Shown one piece after another: positions 24,980 through 33,014 of a DNA stretch of 33,435 nt. The stretch is from assembly GCA_949289215.1 (NCBI GenBank), contig CASENC010000034.1, positions 1 to 33,435 on the forward strand, read 5' to 3'. The position numbers and the translations under genes are program-made. A model generated the notes under the pieces. That model was not told where the DNA came from and did not search any database. It was given only the letters and a program-made list of their open reading frames with translations. Each line of letters begins with the position of its first letter. The stretch's first letter is position 1. Source of the stretch: an uncultured Bacteroidales bacterium. GTDB lineage: Bacteria; Bacteroidota; Bacteroidia; Bacteroidales; Muribaculaceae.

Positions 24980-25016
24980 ATGGTATGATTAGGTACGTGT
25001 TTTCATCCGTTGGAGG

Positions 25017-26195
25017 TTAGCGATTTGTGCCTATCCATGTAAGACGGTGCCATATGGTTTCGAGCGGGCCGCGGCGGTAGTGGCGGAACCACCAGTGCGC
25101 GAACACCATTTGAACCACAAGCATGGCTATGCCTACAAGGAAACTGCCCGTGTGGCTGCACACGGTGTGCAAAGCCAGCCCGTAGCCATAATAAAGGAAA
25201 CTGCCGATTATCGACTGTGTGATATAGTCGGTGAGGCTCATGCGCCCGTAAGGTGCAAGAATATTCAATATTTTGCCGTTAAAGCTCCAGAACAGCAGCA
25301 GGAATGTACCTGTCATGGCAAGCATGAAAGCCAGGTTGTACCATGAATTGAGCGTAGTCTCGACCGATGCGAGCATGAATGGATTTTCTATTTGCGAGAA
25401 CACAAATTGCTTGGCATAGTACATTGTTACGGCCACAGGCAGCGAGATGCACACCGTGCGCGTCCAAAAACGGCGCGAACGGGCAAGCGATGCATCGTCG
25501 GCCGAAGAGAACAGTCCTTTGCGACCCAGCAGCAACCCGAGCATGAAAAGTGCGCACGTTTGGAACACACGTCCGTAGCACCAGGCCCAGTTGAGGCTTG
25601 CAAGTTGGCCGGTGACAAAATTCACTTTCACCATTTCCCAAAAATTGTTGCCTTCGAGTTGCGGATATACATCGGCGAGAGAAAAAATCATCTGTTCGGG
25701 ATTAGCTGCCGGGTTGACGGCGGCATATGCCACTTTTGCCCATTCGAGAGGTTGCAACATTAATATCGCGAGAGTGATAAACAGGGCACGGTCGCTTATG
25801 TGCCTTACCGGCACGAGCACGAAGCCAAGTATTGCATAAAGCACGAGTATCTCGCCCGGGAAGAATGATGCATTGATGAAGCCGAAAAGCAGCAACAGCA
25901 CAAGCCGCCACATATAGCGGTTCTTGAAGTCCTCGCCACGACGGTTGCTGCTGCGGCTTTGCAAGTAGAATGTGAAACCGAAAAGCAGTGCGAAAATGGC
26001 GTAAGCCTTGCCCGAGAACGAGAAGAACAGAAAGTCCCATATGGTACCGTCGAGGGCTTGTAATGCTCCGGTGGTTTCGGGGAACGAGTAGAAGTTGAAA
26101 TGCTCGATGTTGTGTAGCAGTATTATGCCCATCACGGCAAATCCGCGCAGAGCGTCTACGGCTTGTATGCGGCCGTTATTTGCTGTAGTTGTCAT
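25017..26195 (-). CDS. DUF418 family integral membrane protein
   Basis: The 392-aa protein starts RIQAVDALRGFAVMGIILLHNIEHF (in part VDALRGFAVMGIILLHN), the family hallmark, followed by about nine to ten hydrophobic helices. It contains YAIFALLFGFTFYLQ and ends with the DUF418 C-terminal block YGRMSLTDYITQSIIGSFLYYG (in part GRMSLTDYITQSI) and HWWFRHYRRGPLETIWHRLTW (in part RRGPLETIWHRLTW). DUF418 proteins resemble membrane acyltransferases and possibly transporters; the substrate is unknown. It is a monocistronic unit: a terminator follows and 146 bp separate it from the toxin-antitoxin pair, a gap in which I see no clear promoter. Confidence 0.93.
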   Translation of the reverse strand: MTTTANNGRIQAVDALRGFAVMGIILLHNIEHFNFYSFPETTGALQALDGTIWDFLFFSFSGKAYAIFALLFGFTFYLQSRSSNRRGEDFKNRYMWRLVLLLLFGFINASFFPGEILVLYAILGFVLVPVRHISDRALFITLAILMLQPLEWAKVAYAAVNPAANPEQMIFSLADVYPQLEGNNFWEMVKVNFVTGQLASLNWAWCYGRVFQTCALFMLGLLLGRKGLFSSADDASLARSRRFWTRTVCISLPVAVTMYYAKQFVFSQIENPFMLASVETTLNSWYNLAFMLAMTGTFLLLFWSFNGKILNILAPYGRMSLTDYITQSIIGSFLYYGYGLALHTVCSHTGSFLVGIAMLVVQMVFAHWWFRHYRRGPLETIWHRLTWIGTNR

Positions 26196-26341
26196 AAGTT
26201 TAGGAAAAAGTACTCTAAAATATTAAAATTTCGGATTTATTTTATCTCACTTTCCTTCAATGATAGCTGTATAATCACCTGTTTTAGTTTATTGAAGAGG
26301 CATGTCATTGATGTGCGTCCAAAGAAGTGGCTGTAATTCGC

Positions 26342-26647
26342 TTAGATTGGACGTAATTCCACAGTAAGTCCCATTGCAGCAGCTATTTTGTAAAGGGTGG
26401 CTACTGTCGGTACAGTTAATCCTCGCTCTATTCTTGAGATGTACCCCTTGTCAGCACCGATACGTTTTGCGAGTTCTGCTTGTGTAAGGTGCGCGTTTTT
26501 GCGCGCTTCCAACAATATTTGGGCATTATATTCTTCCCATGCCTTTTCACGGTTCTTTTCGCGTTCTATAGTGCCTTCTGCACCAAGTCCTTCATCCAAC
26601 CATGCATCCACATCGTAGATGTCTTTACTGATTTCTTTTAGTTGCAT
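26342..26647 (-). CDS. XRE/HTH antitoxin of a HigBA-like pair
   Basis: The 101-aa protein has a Cro/C1-type helix-turn-helix in its C-terminal half (LTQAELAKRIGADKGYISRIERGLTVP, in part LAKRIGADKGYISRIERG) and a charged N-terminal region (IEREKNREKAWEEYNAQIL). It is encoded second, after the toxin, as in higBA systems. Its start is preceded by AAGGAGG, 6 nt away and inside the toxin gene; the two genes overlap by 23 nt. It should neutralise the toxin and repress the shared promoter. Confidence 0.9.
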   Translation of the reverse strand: MQLKEISKDIYDVDAWLDEGLGAEGTIEREKNREKAWEEYNAQILLEARKNAHLTQAELAKRIGADKGYISRIERGLTVPTVATLYKIAAAMGLTVELRPI

Positions 26648-26957
26648 AATATTCCTCCTTTAACTTTAAGGCTTTTTTTATTTCATTATTAGGCGTTTTC
26701 TGCGTTTTCTTCTTAAATGCATTAAACAGAACAACGACAATATCTCCATCATATATGAAAAAGATACGAAATTCGTTATGTCCATGGTTTACACGAAATT
26801 CATAAATGCCATCACGTATGAACTTTATGAAGTGTCTTGGCATTTTATCTTCGACTTTGAATAAGTCCAGCGCACGGCGAATTTTGTTTATTTCGTCTGT
26901 TGATAATTTCTTTATGAAATCGCTGAAATAATTCTTGAATGCGATTATCTTTCTCAT
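26625..26957 (-). CDS. RelE/ParE-superfamily toxin (HigB/phage Gp49-like)
   Basis: The 110-aa protein fits the HigB/Gp49-like toxins, which cut mRNA on the ribosome. It shows MPRHFIKFIRDGIYEFRVNHGHNEFRIFFIYDGDIVVVLFNAFKKKTQKTP (in part DGIYEFRVNHGHNEFRIFF, then VVVLFNAFKKKTQKTP), with the Arg/Lys-rich active-site strands and the family ending FKKKTQKTPxxEI. Start is at MRKIIAFKNYF; an upstream TTG (26984) lies inside the promoter. The predicted -7 box ends 4 nt before the ATG, so the mRNA may be leaderless, and I see no Shine-Dalgarno. The antitoxin follows and overlaps. Confidence 0.9.
   Translation of the reverse strand: MRKIIAFKNYFSDFIKKLSTDEINKIRRALDLFKVEDKMPRHFIKFIRDGIYEFRVNHGHNEFRIFFIYDGDIVVVLFNAFKKKTQKTPNNEIKKALKLKEEYYATKRNQ
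26654..26660 (-). promoter_or_regulatory. Strong Shine-Dalgarno of the antitoxin gene
   Basis: AAGGAGG on the minus strand, 6 nt before the antitoxin ATG and within the toxin coding sequence. Such a complete Shine-Dalgarno is rare in this window and contrasts with its absence before the toxin. Confidence 0.8.
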
Positions 26958-26961
26958 GGTG

Positions 26962-26996
26962 CAAATATATGAAAAGTTATACAACTATACAACTTT
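26962..26996 (-). promoter_or_regulatory. Promoter and operator of the toxin-antitoxin operon
   Basis: On the minus strand GTTG (26990-26993), a 20-bp spacer and TATATTTG (26962-26969). The spacer and -33 overlap a perfect tandem repeat of GTTGTATA (26978-26985 and 26986-26993), flanked by the dyad AAAGTT/AACTTT (26973-26978, 26991-26996). This fits binding of an HTH antitoxin that autorepresses the operon. Confidence 0.6.
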
Positions 26997-27130
26997 CTCC
27001 CGTTGTTGCCATTCTTAGTGGGCAGAGGTGAATTGCAAAAACAAATTTAAATCCGTTTCCTATGGAATTGTTTATTGAATTTAAACAATTAAGGATATTA
27101 TAAGACTGTTGTGTGTTTATATAACAATAT

Positions 27131-27171
27131 GCAGAGGCAAAATTCCCCGAACGGCAGACTTTTGCCCCTGC
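27131..27171 (-). terminator. Terminator of the POT transporter gene
   Basis: GCAGGGGCAAAA and TTTTGCCTCTGC on the minus strand form a 12-bp stem with one G-U pair and a 17-nt loop. It lies 22 nt past the stop codon and AT-rich sequence follows. Confidence 0.7.
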
Positions 27172-27193
27172 AAATGATTATAGATTAAATATA

Positions 27194-28756
27194 TTATTTC
27201 CCGGCTACGATGCGTTCAAGCCACTTCACCATGCCCAGCATCACGCCCATAGAGATGATGCACACGGCAAAGAATACGGCCCAGCATTGCCATATGGGCC
27301 ATGCGTTGTACATCAACGGGCCTATCCAAAGCAACAGGTTGCCGACGGCTGTCGCTCCGAGCCACAAGCCTTGGCAAAGGCCGAGCATATTCTTGGGCGC
27401 AACTTTCGACACAAACGACAGTCCGAGCGGCGAGATGAACAATTCGGCAACGGTGAGGAAGAAATACATTACAATCAATACCCACCAACCGGCCTTAACT
27501 TTGTCGCCTTCGGCAAGGCTTGTAAAATCGTTGGCCGACGGATAACCCATGTAGGCTGTGTAAAGTGAAAGGAACAGGTATGCGATACCGGCTATGGCCA
27601 TACCATATGCGATTTTGCGCGGAGTGGAAATTTCCTTGCCGCGGCGCGACAGTGCGCCGAACAACAACATGATAAGCGGAGTGAGCACTATCACGAAGAA
27701 CGGGTTTACGGCCTGCCATATTTCGGGCGGAATGAGCGACGTGTCAACAAAGTCGCGGGCAAAATATGAGAGGGAAACTCCATTTTGATGGAACGAGAAC
27801 CAAAAGAAGATTACGATGCCGAGCACGGCAAACAGTGCGTACATACGTTGCTTGATTTCCTTGGCCATCTGCAATTTTTCTTCGGCAGTGTATTCGGCAA
27901 CTGCGCTCTCGGTTTTCTTGCCCGGGGTGGGGAATATTTTTTTCGTGGCGATGAATATCACAAGCGATATGAGCATAGCCACAACCGAAGCTATGAACGA
28001 GTAGTGTATGCCGGTGTTGAACACATCGAGGTATTGCGTGCAGAATGCCGACATATCGGTGACAGTGACACCGGTAACTTTTGTGACAAGGTCGGTGAGG
28101 TTGGCCATGTCTGTGGCTTTCATGGTGGCAGCACCGTTAAGGTATTCATGGCACAAAGCCGGGAGGTCGGCGTTATAAAGGAAGTTGTGTGCGTTGAGCC
28201 ACCAGCTGCGCAGCAATGGTGCCACAAACGGAGCCACAAGCCCGCCTATATTGATGAATACGTAAAAAATCTGGAAACCCGAGTCGCGTTTCTTTTGCGC
28301 TGCTGCCAGTGCCTCGGGGCCTTTCTTGGCTTCTTCGGCTTCGTAGTTGTCGTATATCTGGCCCACAATGGCTTGCAGGTTGCCTTTGAACAATCCGTTG
28401 CCGAATGCAATAAGGAACAATGCAAAACAAGTGAGCGGCAACAGCCATGAAATGTTTTGTTCGGTCGATAAAATAGGAATTGAAAGAATGACGTATCCGA
28501 GCGACATCACTATAAGGCCGTTGATGATGGTGCCTTTGTAATTTTGAGTGCGGTCGGCTATCAGTCCGCCTACGAGGCTCAGCACATATATGCCGGCATA
28601 GAAAAACGAGTAAATAAGTCCTCCCATCTCTTCGCTCAGGCCGAATTTAGAGCACAGGAACAGCGTAAGGACGGCGTTCATGATGTAATAGCCAAAGCGT
28701 TCGCCCATATTTGAAAGGGCGGCGGGAATTAATCCTTTGGGTTGGTTGAACAACAT
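27194..28756 (-). CDS. POT-family (PTR2) proton-dependent oligopeptide transporter
   Basis: The 520-aa protein carries the POT signature near the N-terminus (NMGERFGYYIMNAVL, matching ExxERFxYY), the GGLIADRTQNYKG loop typical of MFS proteins between helices 2 and 3, and about 12-14 hydrophobic helices. The FWFSFHQNGVSLSYFARDFVD segment (in part FFWFSFHQNGVSL) and the FISPLGLSFVSKVAPKNMLGL block (in part ISPLGLSFVSKVAPKNM) match family motifs. It should import di- and tripeptides with protons. It lies 35 nt after sufE on the same strand and may be cotranscribed, and a terminator follows. Confidence 0.94.
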   Translation of the reverse strand: MLFNQPKGLIPAALSNMGERFGYYIMNAVLTLFLCSKFGLSEEMGGLIYSFFYAGIYVLSLVGGLIADRTQNYKGTIINGLIVMSLGYVILSIPILSTEQNISWLLPLTCFALFLIAFGNGLFKGNLQAIVGQIYDNYEAEEAKKGPEALAAAQKKRDSGFQIFYVFINIGGLVAPFVAPLLRSWWLNAHNFLYNADLPALCHEYLNGAATMKATDMANLTDLVTKVTGVTVTDMSAFCTQYLDVFNTGIHYSFIASVVAMLISLVIFIATKKIFPTPGKKTESAVAEYTAEEKLQMAKEIKQRMYALFAVLGIVIFFWFSFHQNGVSLSYFARDFVDTSLIPPEIWQAVNPFFVIVLTPLIMLLFGALSRRGKEISTPRKIAYGMAIAGIAYLFLSLYTAYMGYPSANDFTSLAEGDKVKAGWWVLIVMYFFLTVAELFISPLGLSFVSKVAPKNMLGLCQGLWLGATAVGNLLLWIGPLMYNAWPIWQCWAVFFAVCIISMGVMLGMVKWLERIVAGK

Positions 28757-28791
28757 AGTTTTAAGTGTGATTTATGCGTTATTGATATTGA

Positions 28792-29232
28792 TTAGTTTTT
28801 GTTTTCGTCGTCTTTGGCTTTGAATGCCATTGCATACAGGCGCATTTGCTTTACCATTGCCACCAGCCCGTTGCTGCGGGTGGGCGACAAGTGCTCTTGC
28901 AACCCCACTTCCTTGATGAAGTACAGGTCACTGTCGAGTATCTCTTGTGCGGTGTGCCCCGAAAGCACCGATATGAGCAGTGATATTATGCCTTTTACGA
29001 TGATTGCGTCGCTGTCGGCTTTGAAGTTGATGCGTCCATCATTGTCCTCGTCGGCTGTTATCCACACGCGGCTTTGGCAGCCTTCGATGAGATATTCGGG
29101 AGTCTTGAATTTTTCATCGAGTGGCGGCAGTGCGTTGCCCAGGTCGATGATGTAGCTGTAACGGTCCATCCATTCCGATAGCCCCGAGAACTCGTCGATG
29201 ATTTCGTCTTGTGTTTCGTTTATTGATTTCAT
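28792..29232 (-). CDS. SufE family sulfur-acceptor protein
   Basis: SufE takes persulfide sulfur from the cysteine desulfurase SufS for Fe-S cluster assembly. The 146-aa product has the catalytic cysteine in LIEGCQSRVW (C52), plus IVKGIISLLISVLSGHTAQEI (in part VKGIISLLISVLSG) and LSPTRSNGLVAMVKQM, all SufE features. The start is at MKSINETQDEII; a longer in-frame ATG at 29298 would run through the terminator of the neighbouring gene and the predicted promoter. The rest of the suf cluster is not in this window. Confidence 0.94.
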   Translation of the reverse strand: MKSINETQDEIIDEFSGLSEWMDRYSYIIDLGNALPPLDEKFKTPEYLIEGCQSRVWITADEDNDGRINFKADSDAIIVKGIISLLISVLSGHTAQEILDSDLYFIKEVGLQEHLSPTRSNGLVAMVKQMRLYAMAFKAKDDENKN

Positions 29233-29250
29233 GTCATGTAATAAATTGCT

Positions 29251-29282
29251 CAAAAATAGGAATTTTTGCCGAGAAATGCAAC
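29251..29282 (-). promoter_or_regulatory. Promoter of sufE, overlapping the upstream terminator
   Basis: On the minus strand GTTG (29279-29282), a 20-bp spacer and TATTTTTG (29251-29258). The -33 box is the last part of the terminator stem of the PpiD-like gene. Confidence 0.55.
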
Positions 29283-29316
29283 AAGGGCAGTGCCACATGA
29301 TGCGCTGCCCTTGTTG
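29279..29316 (-). terminator. Terminator of the PpiD-like gene
   Basis: CAACAAGGGCAG (29279-29290) and CTGCCCTTGTTG (29305-29316) form a perfect 12-bp stem with a 14-nt loop, 23 nt past the stop codon. CATTTCTC follows on the minus strand. Confidence 0.75.
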
Positions 29317-29339
29317 TCGTATCGTTATTGCATATGGGA

Positions 29340-31400
29340 TCAGAAGAACCTGATCATCATATTTTCAACATCGGTTGCGTTGCGCAAGATGTTGAGAGCT
29401 TGGTTCATTACCATTTGGTTACCACGAGTGCGTGCAAACTGTTGCGATGTTTCCATGTCGGTAAGTTCGCGCTTTGATTGCTCTTGGTTCACAATTTGAT
29501 ATACAATCACCGATGTGTTAGCCTTGATGGGACCTACCACGGTACCGGGTTGTGCGGTGGCAACGCTTGCCGTTAATTCCGATTCGCCTGCACCGATTTT
29601 GCCGATGTAATTTTGCCCGAAAGTTACTTGTGTGGTGTCAACCGTAACATCCATCAATTTGGCATATCCGGCAATGTCGCTTGCCTTGCCTTGGTATTGG
29701 GCAATTAGAGCATCGCCTTTCTTGGCATTGCGGACCTCGGCTGTCAGTTCCATGTTGACTTCGGGAGCCGAAGCGGGCATATATCCTTTTTCATACACCT
29801 TGTCGAGTGCGGCGACAATCATTTTGTCGTTGTTTTGCTTATCGAATATTGCCGATACTGCACCCGGTTCCACTTCAAAGAGCCATTTTACTACCTCGCG
29901 AGAGTTCTCAATGCCGTTAACTTGCGGGGTTGAAGAAGTTACGCGAGTGGGGAGGGCATTGTAACCGGCTTTTGCCGCATTCTGAACGAACAACTCGGTA
30001 GTAGGGTTTGCGGTGATGAATGCCTGCAAGCTGTCGCGCAAGTCTTCGGTGGTCTTTGTGCTGGGATATACCGTATAAGAGATTTGGGCTATATCATAAA
30101 GTTGCTTTTGCGGCTTCAATTCGTTTACTTTCACGAATATTGCTCCTTGTGCCGAGCGGTTAAGCGTGAAGTAGCCTTTGCCTGCGGCCTTGAACTTGGC
30201 AATTGTGGAGTCGGGTGCTCCCACGAGTGATTGCCATATGTTTTCCATGCCTTGAGTGCCTTGTATCTTTTGGATTTCGGCATATGCAGTGCCTGCGTTA
30301 AGCAGGTTGAGCACCGAGTCTTGCAAATTTGATGCACCGGCAATGCTCATCATGCTCACGTTTACCGAGTCAAGGCCCATTTCCTTGCCAAGTAACTTGG
30401 TGATGGTGTAGGTGTTTGACTGGAATTTGGGTGAGGTTACATCACCGATTGCTGCACGCGAGATGAAGTCGCGAACATCGTTTTGGCGGACATCGGTGAG
30501 GCGTACTTTGTTTTCGTTTATTACAAGGTCGCCATTGTTACGAATTTCATCAATGCCCGGAGTCGATACCAACTTGGTGTAAACCTCGTTGATGTTTTCT
30601 TGAGCCTGATTGAGGTCGGCAGTCGAGGGCGAGATATTTACGGCAATGATGTGAGCCGTGCGCATTTCCTCGGGCAGCTTGTACAATTCTTTTTGTTCGT
30701 TGTATTTTTGAGCTATTTCGCTGTCGCTCACAGGATAATCATCGTTTTTCAAAGTCGAGTAGTTAACCCTTGCATACGCTATGGTATTGGTGGTTGCGTT
30801 TTCCGAAGCCATTTCCTTCTTGTCGAGGTCGTTGGCTTGGATTGTACCCATGATTAGGGCTTGCAGTTTCTCGTATTTCAAGGTTTGAACCATGTCGTCT
30901 TCGAGATCTATCCACAGATTTTTCATTTGTGCGACATCGGCATCGGTCATGCCGTATTTTGTCGGGTTGAAAATCATGTCGTGGAGTTCGGCCGGCGATT
31001 GCATACCTGCTTGCTGCACGAATTGCAATACTTGCGGGCGCACGTTTTTGCCCACCATTGCATCGGAGAGTTCTTCGTCGGTTACGTCGATGTCGAGTGC
31101 GTCAAGTTCGTCGTTGAGCAGGATTTCCTGAATCATTTGCGACATTACCTGGCTTTGCAGCACGGCACCGTCGATTGAATTTTGTCCGCGAGCCTGCATT
31201 TCCTGACTTGCTTGTTCATAGCGATGCTGGAATTGCATTGCGTCGATTTTAGTGTTTCCCACCTTGGCCACGGTGTTCCCGTCACCAAAGAATGTTCTGC
31301 CCGAGTTGAGGAAGTCGGTCAAAATGAAGGCCAAAAGAGCCACGCCGATAACAACCGTCAACAGGATTGCTTTGCTTCTAATCTTCTCTAAAGCTGCCAT
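29340..31400 (-). CDS. PpiD/SurA-like periplasmic folding factor (peptidyl-prolyl isomerase family)
   Basis: The 686-aa protein is anchored by one N-terminal transmembrane helix (about 12-31, ILLTVVIGVALLAFILTDFL), with the rest in the periplasm. A SurA_N-like segment follows (VAKVGNTKIDAMQFQHRYEQA, in part GNTKIDAMQFQHRYEQ; MSQMIQEILLNDELDALDIDVTDEEL, in part IQEILLNDELDALDIDV). The two parvulin-type regions (around 245-350, starting PEEMRTAHIIAVNIS, and later) are weak: the usual G-G-D-LGW core is not evident (IRNNGDLVINENK instead). It probably chaperones outer-membrane protein folding, as PpiD does in E. coli; isomerase activity is uncertain. It has its own promoter and terminator. Confidence 0.85.
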   Translation of the reverse strand: MAALEKIRSKAILLTVVIGVALLAFILTDFLNSGRTFFGDGNTVAKVGNTKIDAMQFQHRYEQASQEMQARGQNSIDGAVLQSQVMSQMIQEILLNDELDALDIDVTDEELSDAMVGKNVRPQVLQFVQQAGMQSPAELHDMIFNPTKYGMTDADVAQMKNLWIDLEDDMVQTLKYEKLQALIMGTIQANDLDKKEMASENATTNTIAYARVNYSTLKNDDYPVSDSEIAQKYNEQKELYKLPEEMRTAHIIAVNISPSTADLNQAQENINEVYTKLVSTPGIDEIRNNGDLVINENKVRLTDVRQNDVRDFISRAAIGDVTSPKFQSNTYTITKLLGKEMGLDSVNVSMMSIAGASNLQDSVLNLLNAGTAYAEIQKIQGTQGMENIWQSLVGAPDSTIAKFKAAGKGYFTLNRSAQGAIFVKVNELKPQKQLYDIAQISYTVYPSTKTTEDLRDSLQAFITANPTTELFVQNAAKAGYNALPTRVTSSTPQVNGIENSREVVKWLFEVEPGAVSAIFDKQNNDKMIVAALDKVYEKGYMPASAPEVNMELTAEVRNAKKGDALIAQYQGKASDIAGYAKLMDVTVDTTQVTFGQNYIGKIGAGESELTASVATAQPGTVVGPIKANTSVIVYQIVNQEQSKRELTDMETSQQFARTRGNQMVMNQALNILRNATDVENMMIRFF

Positions 31401-31485
31401 TTAATGTTATGTTTTTTGTTATTTTCTTTCGATAATCATGTCCGGCACAGATTGCCGGGCAGGGTATATGCCCAATAAAAGCGCA

Positions 31486-31518
31486 CAAAGATACCAAATT
31501 TTTGTGTTTTTGCACAAA
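31486..31518 (-). promoter_or_regulatory. Promoter of the PpiD-like gene
   Basis: On the minus strand TTTG (31515-31518), a 21-bp spacer and TATCTTTG (31486-31493) match the consensus. The leader is about 80 nt and can form a CCGGCA/TGCCGG hairpin (31442-31458). A perfect inverted repeat, TTTTTGTG/CACAAAAA (31499-31506, 31513-31520), overlaps the -33 box. Confidence 0.65.
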
Positions 31519-31548
31519 AAGTACCCAAGTTTTTGCATTTTCAAGCAA

Positions 31549-31920
31549 TTACGAGCTTTTTTGACATGATTGCAACCCGGCTTTGACACGTTGTGGCAAC
31601 TTCTGTCGCACGGTGTCGTATGAGATGGTTATCAATGTTTCTATTTGCCTGTCGGTGAGCTCGTTGTGCTCCAAATAGATGTCGTTCCAGTGACGTTTGT
31701 TCATGTGATATGCCGGACGCACTGCGTCATACCGCTCGCGTAATTCCATTCCCATTTCGGGAGGCAGTTTGATGGCTATACGCGGTTCGGGGGCATCGAG
31801 TTGCAAGTGCATGAATACCTTGCCGCCAATTCTGAACACCACCCAGTCGTCGCCGAATGGCATATCTTCGGTGGCACTTGGCAGCGACAGTGCAAACAGC
31901 CGTGCTTGTTCTATATCCAT
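31549..31920 (-). CDS. MmcQ/YjbR family protein
   Basis: The 123-aa protein matches the MmcQ/YjbR family: SLPSATEDMPFGDDWVVFRIGGKVFMHL (in part SATEDMPFGDDWVVFRIGGK), IAIKLPPEMGMELRERYDAV (in part KLPPEMGMELRERYDAV) and PAYHMNKRHWNDIYLE. The fold is a CyaY-like alpha/beta domain with an MCP or DNA-binding suggestion in the literature but no firm function. It is transcribed alone, from a promoter overlapping the one for the divergent epimerase gene. Confidence 0.92.
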   Translation of the reverse strand: MDIEQARLFALSLPSATEDMPFGDDWVVFRIGGKVFMHLQLDAPEPRIAIKLPPEMGMELRERYDAVRPAYHMNKRHWNDIYLEHNELTDRQIETLITISYDTVRQKLPQRVKAGLQSCQKSS

Positions 31921-31943
31921 TCCAATTGTGTTTTAAGGTGTGG

Positions 31944-31975
31944 CAAATTTAAGAAACTGTTTTTAATTTTGCAGA
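31944..31975 (-). promoter_or_regulatory. Promoter of the MmcQ/YjbR gene, overlapping the divergent epimerase -7 box
   Basis: On the minus strand TCTG (31972-31975), a 20-bp spacer and TAAATTTG (31944-31951). On the plus strand TAATTTTG (31964-31971), with TGTG 21 bp upstream, serves the epimerase gene and lies inside this spacer. Confidence 0.5.
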
Positions 31976-31989
31976 AATAATTTCATGAT

Positions 31990-33006
31990 ATGGCAAAACG
32001 TGTACTTGTGACGGGGGCCGGAGGGTTTATAGGCGGCTTTATTGTCGCCGAAGCCTTGCGGCGCGGATACGAAACCTGGGCGGCGGTGCGTGCCACCACT
32101 TCGCGGCAATTCCTGCAAGATGAGCGCATCAGGTTTATCGAACTTGATTATTCCGACGGCGATGCCTTGTGCGGTCAAATAAAAGAAACTGTGAACCTGA
32201 TGGGCGGACGTTGGGATTATGTGGTGCATAACCTCGGAGCCACCAAGTGTGTGAACTTTCTTGACTTTAACAGGGTGAATTATGAATATATGCGCACCCT
32301 CGTCGATGCCTTGCGCAATGCCGATGCCGTGCCCGACGCATTCTTGATGATGAGCAGCCTAAGCGTGATGGGACCCGGCGACGAGAAAGGTTATAAGCCG
32401 TTTAATGCCAAAATGATACCATTGCCCGATACCCGTTATGGAGTGTCGAAACTGAAGGCAGAGACTTATGTGCAGACGTTACAAGGCTTTCCTTATATAA
32501 TTTTCAGGGCTACAGGTGTATATGGGCCTCATGAACGTGATTATTACATGATGATGCGCTGCATAAAGGCCGGTTTTGATTTCAGCGTGGGGTTTAAAAA
32601 GCAATTGTTGACATTTATTTATGTGAAAGACCTTGCTTGTGCCATTTTTGATGCGCTTGAGAGCAATGCTACTCGCCGCAAGACCTACTTGATAGCTGAA
32701 CCACGAAGTTACACGCAAAAGGAGTTCCGCCATATTGTGGCCGGAGCTTTGCGCAAGCGGTGGGTGTTGTCGGTGTGTTGCCCGTTGTGGGTGCTTTATG
32801 CGGTGTCGGCTGTTGCCGGGTTTATAGGCAAACTGACGTTGAAGCCGAGCACTCTTAACAGCGACAAATATAAAATAATGAAACAGCGCAACTGGTCGTG
32901 TGACACAACTGATGCCGTGCGCGATTTCAATTTTTCTCCTCGTTACGACCTTGAAAAAGGTGTGGCCGAGGCTGTTGCATGGTACAAGCAGGCCGGGTGG
33001 CTGTGA
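31990..33006 (+). CDS. NAD(P)-dependent epimerase/dehydratase (extended SDR)
   Basis: The 338-aa protein is an extended short-chain dehydrogenase. It has the nucleotide-binding TGAGGFIG (residues 8-15), a catalytic serine region MMSSLSVMGPG (120-130) and the active-site Y150-x3-K154 (RYGVSKLKAE). FRATGVYGPHERD is the usual substrate-domain start. A moderately hydrophobic stretch (WVLSVCCPLWVLYAVSAVAGFIG-like, about 248-277) suggests membrane contact, as in 3-beta-HSD-like members. Substrate, sugar nucleotide or sterol-like, is not determinable. It stands alone on the plus strand and converges on the small membrane protein 8 nt away. Confidence 0.92.
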   Translation: MAKRVLVTGAGGFIGGFIVAEALRRGYETWAAVRATTSRQFLQDERIRFIELDYSDGDALCGQIKETVNLMGGRWDYVVHNLGATKCVNFLDFNRVNYEYMRTLVDALRNADAVPDAFLMMSSLSVMGPGDEKGYKPFNAKMIPLPDTRYGVSKLKAETYVQTLQGFPYIIFRATGVYGPHERDYYMMMRCIKAGFDFSVGFKKQLLTFIYVKDLACAIFDALESNATRRKTYLIAEPRSYTQKEFRHIVAGALRKRWVLSVCCPLWVLYAVSAVAGFIGKLTLKPSTLNSDKYKIMKQRNWSCDTTDAVRDFNFSPRYDLEKGVAEAVAWYKQAGWL

Positions 33007-33014
33007 AGCCGCCG

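Noticed and set aside
26316-26353. CGTCCAA/TTGGACG inverted repeat at the end of the antitoxin gene
   Set aside because: Only 7-bp arms with a 24-nt loop that includes the stop codon and no T-run; too weak to call a terminator.
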